NCBI GenBank assembly: GCA_016203425.1
Contig: JACQMU010000166.1
Location: 1 to 16,036, forward strand
Length of the DNA stretch: 16,036 bases
Source of the DNA: Candidatus Woesearchaeota archaeon
GTDB taxonomy: Archaea; Nanobdellota; Nanobdellia; Woesearchaeales; ARS49
Direction of reading: 5' to 3'
The notes under the pieces are model-generated. The model had not been told where the DNA came from. It did not search any database and worked only from the letters and a program-made list of their open reading frames with translations. Position 1 is the first letter of the stretch. Every line of letters starts with the position of its first letter. The position numbers were made by a program, and so were the translations under genes. Of the stretch, positions 7,144 to 13,246 are shown piece after piece.

Positions 7144-7623
7144 CTAATCACCAGTTTCTATAGCAATCGGAACATAATTGACGTCTTTGAATACTTTTGA
7201 AACAACAATGCCCCCGCCGCCTACAATGTATTTTCTGATCTGCATCATTTTTTGCCGGTAGTCCTCAATACTTTTTGCTCTGATTTTGATGAGAATGTCA
7301 TTTTTGCCGATGAGAAAGTATACTCCTTGTACAAAGTCGAATTTGGCAATTTTTTCACACACCGGGTCTGGGTTTTGGAGTGCTTCATCGCTTAAGTTTG
7401 AAAGTACAAACACCAGAATTTCAGCCCCAACTTTTTTAGGGTCTATCTCAGGAACATACCCTTTGATAACACCACTTTTTTGAAGTGCAAGAATCCTGTC
7501 GCGCACTGTTGATGTTGGTTCGTGAACTCTGTGTGCTATCTTGGTGATGTGTGGCACGCAGAGTTTTTCCTTTTGCATTATGTCGAGGATTCTGGCGTCT
7601 TTTTGTTGGATAATATTAGTCAT
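7144..7623 (-). CDS. Lrp/AsnC-family transcriptional regulator
   Basis: This is a DNA-binding regulator of 159 residues, the usual size for the family. An N-terminal winged helix-turn-helix occupies residues 7-55 (DARILDIMQKEKLCVPHI..., then PTSTVRDRILALQKSGVIKGY, typical of the recognition helix and wing). A RAM-type alpha/beta effector or oligomerisation domain follows at about 64-145 (AEILVFVLSNL, FVQGVYFLIGKNDILIKIRA). Such proteins form dimers, octamers or larger assemblies and commonly respond to amino acids; the ligand here cannot be read. Two near-identical 22-bp palindromic sites lie directly upstream, one touching the start codon, which suggests autoregulation and control of the divergent gene at 7752. 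Its own TATA box is at about 7651-7660. Confidence 0.93.
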   Translation of the reverse strand: MTNIIQQKDARILDIMQKEKLCVPHITKIAHRVHEPTSTVRDRILALQKSGVIKGYVPEIDPKKVGAEILVFVLSNLSDEALQNPDPVCEKIAKFDFVQGVYFLIGKNDILIKIRAKSIEDYRQKMMQIRKYIVGGGGIVVSKVFKDVNYVPIAIETGD

Positions 7624-7685
7624 TTTCGTTTATTTAACGGAAAAGTGTGTTAAATATATAAACTTTTCGTAAATTTTACGGCAAA
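7623..7685. promoter_or_regulatory. Paired palindromic operators, probable Lrp binding sites
   Basis: Two direct copies of a 22-bp sequence at 7623-7644 and 7664-7685 are identical at 18 of 22 positions and offset by 41 bp, about four helical turns. Their cores are CGTTTATTTAACG (7627-7639) and CGTAAATTTTACG (7668-7680). The second core is a perfect palindrome around its central base; the first matches at 10 of 12 paired positions. The left site abuts the Lrp-like start codon, and the right site ends 1 bp before the TATA box of the divergent gene, overlapping where its BRE should lie. Confidence 0.72.
7651..7660 (-). promoter_or_regulatory. TATA box of the Lrp-like gene
   Basis: Read on the minus strand, TATATATTTA lies about 33 nt before the ATG, giving a leader of roughly 6 nt. 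It sits between the two palindromic operators, so bound regulator on both could loop over or occlude it. Confidence 0.55.
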
Positions 7686-7686
7686 G

Positions 7687-7716
7687 TATTTAAATTCTTG
7701 CCACTAAACAAGGCAA
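7687..7716 (+). promoter_or_regulatory. Promoter of the gene at 7752, with an inverted repeat between TATA and start of transcription
   Basis: TATTTAAAT (7687-7695) is an archaeal TATA box placing transcription start near 7717, with a leader of about 35 nt. Immediately downstream, TTGCC (7698-7702) and GGCAA (7712-7716) form an inverted repeat that could be another operator. Near the start codon, AAGGGGG (7737-7743) is a strong Shine-Dalgarno sequence, which identifies ATG 7752 as the start. Confidence 0.6.
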
Positions 7717-7751
7717 ACAAAATAATTAATTACAACAAGGGGGTAAAAACA

Positions 7752-8198
7752 ATGGAAGCAGAAAAAAAATTGCCAGCTAAGCTTGAAAGTTTGGTTCGTC
7801 AGGCAGTAATTACGGGTGGTGGATGGACTGAAATTGGTTGGTTTGAAGAAGCCTTTGAATTAGAAGTTAAACACAGCGAAAGTATCTCGGCAGAAAGTAT
7901 ACGTGAAGCGGCGCAAGTGATGCATGAATTGTGCCTATTATATCACGGCCCAAGAGTTGCGAGAGGCTTCCTACAATTCGTGCCTGAGAAAGTAGCAATT
8001 GCAGCACCAACAGCTTTGCAGGTAGAATTATCACATTCGTACAAAGAAATGTACAATCGTGAAGAATCAATGCTCAAACGTATGATTGCTATGGAAGAGC
8101 ATCTTGCTACCGAAAATCGTTCGTTATTCCAAGAATATGGAACTGAAGGTGCGTCATATCTTAAACATCTCAAAGAAATCTTAGAAAAGTATGGTTGA
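7752..8198 (+). CDS. Hypothetical helical protein, probably under Lrp control
   Basis: I do not recognise this gene. It encodes 148 residues, soluble, with no signal peptide or membrane segment. Predicted character is mostly helical: residues 6-20, 43-62 (AESIREAAQVMHELCLLYHG) and a long charged helix 88-125 (QVELSHSYKEMYNREESMLK...), ending in another helix. A glycine-rich turn TGGGWTEIGWF lies at 21-31. The start at 7752 is preferred because AAGGGGG lies about 8 nt upstream and the TATA box is well placed; an in-frame TTG at 7698 falls inside the core promoter. It is transcribed divergently from the Lrp-like gene across a region with two palindromic sites, so co-regulation is likely. The GNAT gene follows 70 bp later with its own TATA box. 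Confidence 0.8.
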   Translation: MEAEKKLPAKLESLVRQAVITGGGWTEIGWFEEAFELEVKHSESISAESIREAAQVMHELCLLYHGPRVARGFLQFVPEKVAIAAPTALQVELSHSYKEMYNREESMLKRMIAMEEHLATENRSLFQEYGTEGASYLKHLKEILEKYG

Positions 8199-8237
8199 TA
8201 TTTAGAGAAAAGACTTATTGAAGAACAATAACATAAA

Positions 8238-8245
8238 CTTTATAA
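8238..8245 (+). promoter_or_regulatory. TATA box of the GNAT acetyltransferase gene
   Basis: CTTTATAA is centred about 27 nt before the ATG at 8269, fitting a leaderless or nearly leaderless mRNA. A GAGG at 8261-8264 precedes the ATG by only 4 nt, so its role as a ribosome binding site is doubtful. Confidence 0.5.
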
Positions 8246-8268
8246 CTTACAACAATTAAAGAGGAACT

Positions 8269-8772
8269 ATGATAATTCGTCCATTAAAAATTGCAGATGC
8301 AGAGAACCTTTTGACCTACTTTCGAGAATTAGTTAGAAAAGATCCTGAGCGCGTTGAGCGAATTGAGGATGCGGATAAGCTTAGTGTAAAGGATGAAGCG
8401 TCTTGGATAGAAAAATGCTTGGAAGCAGAGAAAAAACAATCATTGTATGTTCGCTGTTCTGAAGTAGAAGGCAAAATTATTGCTGTTGGAGAAATCGAAA
8501 GAAAATCTCGCTGGATTGAGCAGCATGTTGCAGAAATCCGTTTTGGTGTTCTGCCAGAATACAAACAACATGCGCGTTCATTAGTTGAAGAACTTGAAGA
8601 AATCGCGAGAAAAAATAGTATTGAAGTGTTAATTTATTTTCATCTTGCAACGCAAAAAACCGGATTAGCAATAATGAAAAAAGCAGGATTTACCCTTGCA
8701 GGTAAAATTCAAGCGTACTACAAAAGAGGAAAGGAATATGTTGATCGTGTTTATTTAGAAAAAATAATTTGA
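8269..8772 (+). CDS. GNAT-family N-acetyltransferase
   Basis: This is a probable acetyl-CoA-dependent N-acetyltransferase of 167 residues, a normal GNAT length. The N-terminus MIIRPLKIADAENLLTYFRE is the characteristic beta1-alpha1 opening. A strand pair IIAVGEIERKS (70-80) leads to AEIRFGVLPEYKQHARSLVE (88-107), the position of motif A. There the usual Q/R-x-x-G-x-G/A loop is degenerate (YKQHAR). Motif B follows as LAIMKKAGFTLAGKI (133-147), then a terminal strand YVDRVYLEKI. The degenerate pyrophosphate-binding loop could mean altered cofactor binding or simply divergence. The substrate cannot be inferred; the RimI/RimL-like ending would fit a protein or small-molecule amine. Confidence 0.88.
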   Translation: MIIRPLKIADAENLLTYFRELVRKDPERVERIEDADKLSVKDEASWIEKCLEAEKKQSLYVRCSEVEGKIIAVGEIERKSRWIEQHVAEIRFGVLPEYKQHARSLVEELEEIARKNSIEVLIYFHLATQKTGLAIMKKAGFTLAGKIQAYYKRGKEYVDRVYLEKII

Positions 8773-8784
8773 CAAGAGTAACGC

Positions 8785-8792
8785 TTTTATAG
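8785..8792 (+). promoter_or_regulatory. TATA box of the coiled-coil gene at 8817
   Basis: TTTTATAG is centred about 28 nt upstream of ATG 8817 with no Shine-Dalgarno sequence between them, which fits leaderless transcription. Confidence 0.5.
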
Positions 8793-8816
8793 TACCTTTC
8801 TTTCTGTTGTACGCAT

Positions 8817-9443
8817 ATGGCATTGCTTGATTTTTTGAAGAAGAAGTCTGTTGCTGCTGCAGAATATCCTGAACAGAGTTTTATGCCACAGCCAAGCAGC
8901 ATGCCTGTTGAGCAAGTAATGATTATGCGTCAACAAGGTGCTTCTAATCCTCAGATTATTCAGACTTTGCAGCGTAATTATTCTCCTCAGCAGATTGCTG
9001 ATGCGATGGCTCAGGCTGAAGCAAGGCTTGCTGGCGAGCCTTTTGCAGGAATGCCTGCGCAAGAACAGTTTGCTCCAGCTGTTCAACAGCCTTCGTCGCA
9101 GAATGTTACTGAGGAAGTTGAATCTCAGATTAATGAGAAGTGGCGTGCTTTGTCTGATGAATTAAAGCCGTTAAGTGAGTGGAAGGAGCATGTTGATTCA
9201 CAAATTGGAAGTTTAGCAAATGATGTTAACGCATTAAAGAGTGAGGTTGAAAAAATTCACAAAGCAGTCTTTGCCCAGATTCAGGAATACGGCCAAAATT
9301 TACGTGACGTTGGTGCTGAAATTAAGGCGATTGAAAAAGTGTTTACGCAAGTTCTTCCAGAACTAACAACCAGCGTGCAGGACATTTCTCGTGCAGCAAA
9401 GCAATTGAAAGGCAATGAAAAGCCGGAAAAGAGTAAAAAATAA
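8817..9443 (+). CDS. Coiled-coil protein with amphipathic N-terminus
   Basis: The function is unknown. The product is 208 residues. The first ten residues, MALLDFLKKK, form a short amphipathic or basic helix that may attach to a membrane or partner. After a Pro/Gln-rich linker, residues 31-67 contain a compact helical motif with V-M-x-M-R-Q-Q-G-A-S-N-x-Q-I-I-Q-x-L-Q-x-x-Y-S-x-Q-Q-I-x-D-A-M. A second Pro/Gln-rich linker (70-96) leads to a long coiled coil (98-193), and the tail is lysine-rich. It has no membrane span. The plan resembles the coiled-coil gene at 6668 and FlaC/D/E-type accessory proteins, which is inference. Its stop lies 2 nt from the end of the convergent membrane-protein operon. 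Confidence 0.82.
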   Translation: MALLDFLKKKSVAAAEYPEQSFMPQPSSMPVEQVMIMRQQGASNPQIIQTLQRNYSPQQIADAMAQAEARLAGEPFAGMPAQEQFAPAVQQPSSQNVTEEVESQINEKWRALSDELKPLSEWKEHVDSQIGSLANDVNALKSEVEKIHKAVFAQIQEYGQNLRDVGAEIKAIEKVFTQVLPELTTSVQDISRAAKQLKGNEKPEKSKK

Positions 9444-9445
9444 TC

Positions 9446-9715
9446 TTAAGAAATAATCCTCATATTGTACCCCGCATAAAAATGTTTTGCAGGGATTCTT
9501 TGGAGGGTGTTGGTTCTTAGCGAAACGCTTAATTGTACGACATCGCTTTTGTGTAGTTGGTCGTAATTCTTGCCGTGTAGATAAACTTTCACTGTAGTGC
9601 TTGGCGTGATTGGATTGTTAGGATATTCTGGTTCGTTTGGGAGCTCTGTTTGTTCTCCTAACAGTGCTTCGATTGTTGCTGTAATGTTTGCTCCATGAAC
9701 GACTGGTTGGACCAT
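9446..9715 (-). CDS. Small hypothetical protein, last gene of the membrane-protein operon
   Basis: I do not recognise this gene. The 89-residue product has no hydrophobic span. Its composition suggests beta strands, for example STTVKVYLHGKNYDQL (39-54) and DVVQLSVSLRT (58-68), with a Pro/Asn-rich loop at 26-37. The ATG at 9715 is chosen over an upstream in-frame ATG because it lies 1 nt after the preceding stop codon (TAA-A-ATG), with AGAGGA upstream, the same layout as other junctions in this operon. Co-transcription with four integral membrane proteins suggests a soluble partner or regulator of that assembly. A beta-rich docking domain is one possibility, but this is inference. Confidence 0.72.
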   Translation of the reverse strand: MVQPVVHGANITATIEALLGEQTELPNEPEYPNNPITPSTTVKVYLHGKNYDQLHKSDVVQLSVSLRTNTLQRIPAKHFYAGYNMRIIS

Positions 9716-9716
9716 T

Positions 9717-10271
9717 TTATTCCTCTGAAACAAGTCTTTGTATTGTAAACACGGCTATAAGCATTACGATGATAAATCCAAGAATTTTTGGGTGTGTTAA
9801 CATGGATATGCCATACTGCAGTGGCGTTTGTTGTGCGAGGCTGACGTTTGCTCCTGCTCTGAAGTCTATGCCCTCTTCTGACAGCACAGTAAAGAGCGAG
9901 CCTAACAAAATAACTATGATTATTGACAACAATGTCCAAAAAAATTCTGCACCGTAATGCGCATCCTTGCCCGTAACGAGCCCGAGTATTGTTGCTTCTG
10001 ATACGCCAAATGATTGGTACACTATTAAGACAAATACTATGGCGACGAATAATAGCACAAACCATGGCGCCATCAGATTAATTGTTTTTGTTGCTATGGG
10101 CGAGAACATGATTGCAATTGCAAACAAAAATGCAATCATTGTTGCGAATGCTTTGTTTTCTGCAAATAATTTTACGCGCAACAGTATTGCCCATGTGATG
10201 ACTAGCACGAACAGGAATGGAAATATGCTTGAAAACCCTTTTATAAGCCCAATGTCAAGGAGTGTTGCCAT
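9717..10271 (-). CDS. Polytopic membrane protein, fourth and most divergent member of the tandem family
   Basis: This is an integral membrane protein of unknown function, 184 residues, with about five hydrophobic segments (near 15-33, 41-58, 68-86, 110-130 and 160-180). It follows the family plan in weaker form: the first segment reads GFSSIFPFLFVLVITWAILL (12-31), where the other copies have G-x-x-D/E-x-x-x-P-F-x-x-x-F. The final segment follows THPKILGF, corresponding to the LNDPN-x-Q-A element of the two preceding proteins. A loop at 97-110 (GLVTGKDAHYGAEF) and one at 131-150 are the main soluble parts. It begins 6 nt after the upstream stop, with GGTGA just before the ATG. Its last codons, GAG GAA, form the ribosome binding site for the next gene. 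Confidence 0.85.
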   Translation of the reverse strand: MATLLDIGLIKGFSSIFPFLFVLVITWAILLRVKLFAENKAFATMIAFLFAIAIMFSPIATKTINLMAPWFVLLFVAIVFVLIVYQSFGVSEATILGLVTGKDAHYGAEFFWTLLSIIIVILLGSLFTVLSEEGIDFRAGANVSLAQQTPLQYGISMLTHPKILGFIIVMLIAVFTIQRLVSEE

Positions 10272-10277
10272 GTTTTA

Positions 10278-10868
10278 TCACCCGAAGATTTCGCCCATGC
10301 GTTCTTTAAATTTTTTGAAATAATCTGCCGGTTGCGTTGGCGTGTCTTTTTTTGTTATGTACCAAATAAGCAATATAAAAACTAATGCTACAACCACTAT
10401 TGCTTGCGTGTTTGGATCGTTCAAAAAGTTGAGGAATGGATAATTGATTTGTTGTGTTGCTTGAAGTAAAATCACCCCAAATGCAACAACGGCTACGAGT
10501 GCTATCATGCCAATCAATGGGTGTTGTTTTGGCGGTTTTACGTCGCTTACACTTCCAACAAGTGTCATGAATAATAAGACAATAAAGAGCAGTAAAAATG
10601 ATTGTGGTAGAAAATTGTTCATGAAAATAATTATGTCAAATCCTCCGCCAGTATAGTGTGGGATTAATGCAGCCAACCCGATGCCTGCTGCTATGACTAC
10701 ATTTATTTTTTTGTTTGGTTTTTCTGTTCCTGCCGCATCTTTTTCTTTGAATATTTGTATTTTTTGCAGTAATGCAAATGAAAATGTAAAGATGATGACA
10801 AATGGCAACAACACATCTCTTAATCCCCATTGGTCAAGTAAATAAAGAAAGTTCTGATAGTTTGCCAT
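10278..10868 (-). CDS. Polytopic membrane protein, third member of the tandem family
   Basis: This is an integral membrane protein of unknown function, 196 residues. Hydrophobic segments lie near 17-36, 54-70, 92-107, 117-136 and 155-172. Family signatures are clear: WGLRDVLLPFVIIFTFSFAL (14-33) in the first segment and FLNDPNTQAIVVV (148-160) before the last, ending LLIWYITKK (166-174). The second protein of the operon carries near-matching versions of both. The C-terminal tail of about 20 residues is basic and charged (ADYFKKFKERMGE) and presumably cytoplasmic. The ATG follows the upstream TAA with no gap, and the Shine-Dalgarno GGAGGA is made by the two glycine codons that end the preceding gene, implying tight translational coupling. 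Confidence 0.88.
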   Translation of the reverse strand: MANYQNFLYLLDQWGLRDVLLPFVIIFTFSFALLQKIQIFKEKDAAGTEKPNKKINVVIAAGIGLAALIPHYTGGGFDIIIFMNNFLPQSFLLLFIVLLFMTLVGSVSDVKPPKQHPLIGMIALVAVVAFGVILLQATQQINYPFLNFLNDPNTQAIVVVALVFILLIWYITKKDTPTQPADYFKKFKERMGEIFG

Positions 10869-11456
10869 TTATCCTCCGAATAATTTTTTAATCCATCCTG
10901 ACCAGTCGAATGTTGTTGCGTCACTTTTTGTTATGTACCATATTACGAGCCCTAAAACAAGTAGTACAATTATGAGTGCTTGAAAGTTCGGGTCGTTCAG
11001 GAATTGGTATGGCAGTGATGTTGGTGACATTGCGTTTATGACTACGAGCGCTAAATAAATTATTGCTAATAGTGCTGCGATGCCGACTAATGGTCCTCCT
11101 GTTGCCGTGTGTTGTCCGCCAACAAGCCCGACAAGCATTAATAAAATTAACATTGCTATTGATATGAACACAAATTCTGGCAGGAATCGATTAATCACGC
11201 TGACGGCATCATTTGGGCTTGGGCTTAGTGCGTGGGGTACTACAATAAGCAACGCTATTGCGATTGCTATGACCGCGTTGTATTTTTTGGCTTCATCTTC
11301 TGCGCCAGTTCTGGCAAACAAATTTACTTTTGACAGTATCCCAAACAATACTGCAAATATGAGCACAAATGGTATGACTAAGTCTACAAATCCGTATTGT
11401 TGCAGTGTTGCAATTAATGGTATTGATGTTCCTGTGAATGTGAGTTGGAATATCAT
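10869..11456 (-). CDS. Polytopic membrane protein, second member of the tandem family
   Basis: This is an integral membrane protein of unknown function, 195 residues. Hydrophobic segments lie near 25-44, 59-75, 93-114, 120-141 and 158-176. Signature elements are YGFVDLVIPFVLIFAVLFGI (21-40), ANVI/NAVIAIAIALL-type second span (60-70), a P-L-V/I-G-I/M turn (122-126), and FLNDPNFQALIIV (152-164) followed by VIWYITKSD. A short tail with Trp and Lys ends in Gly-Gly. The pairwise pattern with the next protein is strong enough to call them paralogues by eye. The start is 1 nt after the preceding stop (TAA-A-ATG), with GGAGGG just upstream inside the last codons of that gene. Confidence 0.88.
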   Translation of the reverse strand: MIFQLTFTGTSIPLIATLQQYGFVDLVIPFVLIFAVLFGILSKVNLFARTGAEDEAKKYNAVIAIAIALLIVVPHALSPSPNDAVSVINRFLPEFVFISIAMLILLMLVGLVGGQHTATGGPLVGIAALLAIIYLALVVINAMSPTSLPYQFLNDPNFQALIIVLLVLGLVIWYITKSDATTFDWSGWIKKLFGG

Positions 11457-11457
11457 T

Positions 11458-12009
11458 TTATCCCTCCTTTCTGATGATTAACCAAACAATTCCGACAATT
11501 ACTATTATCAAGATTATTGATGCTACTGCTGTGCTGGTCCAGAATTGCCCAACCCAGTTAAGTGCAACTTCAAGCCAGCTGTGCCCTTGTTTGTCTTTTA
11601 TTGCTGCTAAAAAAATAAACAATATTCCAATGAACATAAAGAACATGAAGAATGTTTGCCATTTTTCTGTCAAAACCTCTTCTTTGTCTTTTCCTTTGTA
11701 AAACGTCCCTATCATTGTGAGGAAGAATACAATTAATAACAGCAGCACAACAACTTGTGATGATACTTGTGTTATTATCTCTACTAATTGTGCAGACGCT
11801 AACACTAAGAATCCCATAACAAATGCGACGAGTGAGTTGAGGTTTTTGCGTGGCAGTGGCTGTCCGCCAATGACTTCTGTGCCAAATACTTTTGTTTTTT
11901 CGAGAATTGCAAAAACTATTGTAAACGTCAGCAAAAACGGCAGCACTACTTCATAAATTCCAATGACTTGAAAAAAGTCTATTACGTTTCCTAAGATTGT
12001 TGGCATCAT
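11458..12009 (-). CDS. Polytopic membrane protein, first member of the tandem family
   Basis: This is an integral membrane protein of unknown function, 183 residues and first gene of the five-gene operon. Hydrophobic segments lie near 18-38, 57-79, 84-104, 118-137 and 160-180. The first segment carries the family signature GIYEVVLPFLLTFTIVFAIL (17-36), then K-T-K-V-F, as in the two following proteins. A charged loop, FYKGKDKEEVLTEKW (103-117), separates the middle spans. The LNDPN element is replaced by W-T-S-T-A-V-A before the last span. Two adjacent ATGs (12009 and 12006) could start it; the first sits next to AAAGGTGA and a TATA box is well placed. The last codons AAG GAG GGA supply the ribosome binding site for the next gene. 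Confidence 0.87.
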   Translation of the reverse strand: MMPTILGNVIDFFQVIGIYEVVLPFLLTFTIVFAILEKTKVFGTEVIGGQPLPRKNLNSLVAFVMGFLVLASAQLVEIITQVSSQVVVLLLLIVFFLTMIGTFYKGKDKEEVLTEKWQTFFMFFMFIGILFIFLAAIKDKQGHSWLEVALNWVGQFWTSTAVASIILIIVIVGIVWLIIRKEG

Positions 12010-12039
12010 TCACCTTTTTGTCAGGATTATGCAGAGATA

Positions 12040-12051
12040 CTATATATAAAA
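12040..12051 (-). promoter_or_regulatory. Promoter of the five-gene membrane operon
   Basis: Read on the minus strand, TTTTTATATATAG is centred about 37 nt before ATG 12009, placing transcription start near 12020. The short leader contains AAAAAGGTGA, a Shine-Dalgarno sequence directly before the ATG. It is back to back with the promoter of the translin operon. Confidence 0.6.
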
Positions 12052-12072
12052 AGGTTTCTACAAACGAACATG

Positions 12073-12081
12073 TTTTTAAAT
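12073..12081 (+). promoter_or_regulatory. TATA box of the translin-HD-MBL operon
   Basis: TTTTTAAAT is centred 27 nt before ATG 12104 with no Shine-Dalgarno sequence, fitting leaderless transcription. A second AT-rich element at 12090-12097 is too close to the start to act as the TATA box. Confidence 0.6.
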
Positions 12082-12103
12082 GGGAAGCTATATTTAAAGT
12101 CTT

Positions 12104-12676
12104 ATGATTGACAAAAAACTGTTTGAGCAAATGAGGAATGATATTGCGGCGTTTGATGCTGCTCGTGAAAAACTAATCAAAATCTCCCGCGACGTGCTTA
12201 AGTCTTCAAAGGGCGCAATTTATTCCTTGCATAGAAATGATGAAAAATCTGCGCAAAAGCAGCTGGCTGAGGCGAAAAAAATTATTGGCCAAATGAATGC
12301 TTTGGTGAATAATGACGCGCATCTTGCAACTGTTGGTGCATATGAAGAAGCGTTGGAAGAATTCGTTGAGGCAGCATGCTATTTTGAATTCATCACAAAC
12401 AAAAGGCTCCCATCACCAAAAGAACTGAATGTTGATGTAGAGATTTACCTCCCAGGATTGTGTGATTTGGTTGGCGAGCTTGTCAGAAAAGCAATAAATT
12501 CTGTGCTCAAAGATGACACAAAAACTGCACTTGAAATAAAGGATGTGGTCGAGGGGCTTTATGCAGAATTAATGATGTTTGACTTCCGCAACAGCCCGTT
12601 GAGAAAAAAGTTTGATGCAATAAAATATAGTTTGGAAAAGCTTGAGGATTTGGCTGTTAAGCTAAAACTAAAATGA
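12104..12676 (+). CDS. Translin-family RNA/ssDNA-binding protein (Trax-like)
   Basis: This is a predicted nucleic-acid-binding protein of the translin/Trax family, 190 residues and entirely helical. Archaeal members form octameric shells; Trax-type members carry acidic residues that cleave RNA. The N-terminal helix pattern REKLIKISRDVLKSSKGAIY (21-40) is typical. The central EEALEEFVEAACYFEFI (81-97) carries a cluster of glutamates where Trax has catalytic acids. LPGLCDLVGELVRKA (116-130) and FDFRNSPLRKKFDAIKYSLE (159-178) match the conserved LPG-x-x-DL-x-GEL and L-R-x-K-x-D family elements. Endoribonuclease activity is plausible but not demonstrable by eye. It starts from a leaderless-type promoter, and its stop overlaps the next start (ATGA, 12673-12676), implying coupled expression with the HD phosphohydrolase. 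Confidence 0.9.
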   Translation: MIDKKLFEQMRNDIAAFDAAREKLIKISRDVLKSSKGAIYSLHRNDEKSAQKQLAEAKKIIGQMNALVNNDAHLATVGAYEEALEEFVEAACYFEFITNKRLPSPKELNVDVEIYLPGLCDLVGELVRKAINSVLKDDTKTALEIKDVVEGLYAELMMFDFRNSPLRKKFDAIKYSLEKLEDLAVKLKLK

Positions 12677-13245
12677 AACACATTGTTAATCTGTTTTTCG
12701 AGACAGGCATGCTCAACCGCATTCAGCGCACTGGCCCGTATGCAGTTAACAGTCGCGACCACGAAAATGTTGCCGAGCATTGTCATCGTGCATTGCTTGT
12801 TGGTTATGTTCTTGCTAAATTAGAAAAAGTTGACGTACAAAAAGTTCTCACGATGTTGCTCGTGCATGATCTTCCTGAAGCAAGAATTGGTGACATGAAT
12901 CTTATTACAAGACGGTATATTGACCGTGATGCAGGTGAAAAAAAAGCATTCGATGACCAGACTGAATACCTGCCTGATGTTGTTAAAAAAGAGTTAAGAA
13001 CTGCATTCAAAGATTTTAATGATAAAGATTCAAAGGAAGCAATTGTAGCGCATGATGCTGACCTTCTTGAGTGTGCTGTTGAAGCTAAAGAATTAATGAT
13101 AAAAGGTTTTGCAGACATGAAAAACTGGCTGGAAAATATTAAAAAGAGATTAAAAACTGAGTCTGCTAAAAATCTTTTCAAGCAGGTTGAAGAACTACAC
13201 CCTAATATTTGGTGGGAGCATTTAAAGAAAGTTCCTAAGGATTAA
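12673..13245 (+). CDS. HD-domain phosphohydrolase, YfbR/HDDC2-like 5'-nucleotidase family
   Basis: This is a predicted metal-dependent phosphohydrolase of 190 residues; related proteins (YfbR, HDDC2) dephosphorylate deoxynucleoside monophosphates. HD metal ligands are visible: H36 within ENVAEHCHR (31-39), H65-D66 within LVHDLPEARIGD (63-74), and an Asp in AHDADLLEC (126-134), probably D130. The opening LFFETGMLNRIQRTGP is typical, where an Arg-rich helix precedes the first His. The protein follows the translin-like gene with a 4-bp overlap and is followed 1 nt later by an MBL-fold hydrolase. The three together suggest RNA or nucleotide breakdown and salvage; that pathway link is inference. 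Substrate is uncertain within the family. Confidence 0.9.
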   Translation: MKHIVNLFFETGMLNRIQRTGPYAVNSRDHENVAEHCHRALLVGYVLAKLEKVDVQKVLTMLLVHDLPEARIGDMNLITRRYIDRDAGEKKAFDDQTEYLPDVVKKELRTAFKDFNDKDSKEAIVAHDADLLECAVEAKELMIKGFADMKNWLENIKKRLKTESAKNLFKQVEELHPNIWWEHLKKVPKD

Positions 13246-13246
13246 G

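Noticed and set aside
7698..7751. TTG-initiated extension of the 148-residue hypothetical protein
   Set aside because: It lies in the core promoter between TATA box and transcription start, while ATG 7752 has a strong AAGGGGG site upstream.
9716..9733. Upstream ATG at 9733 for the small last protein of the membrane operon
   Set aside because: It would overlap the preceding gene; ATG 9715 follows the stop with the operon's usual spacing and ribosome binding site.
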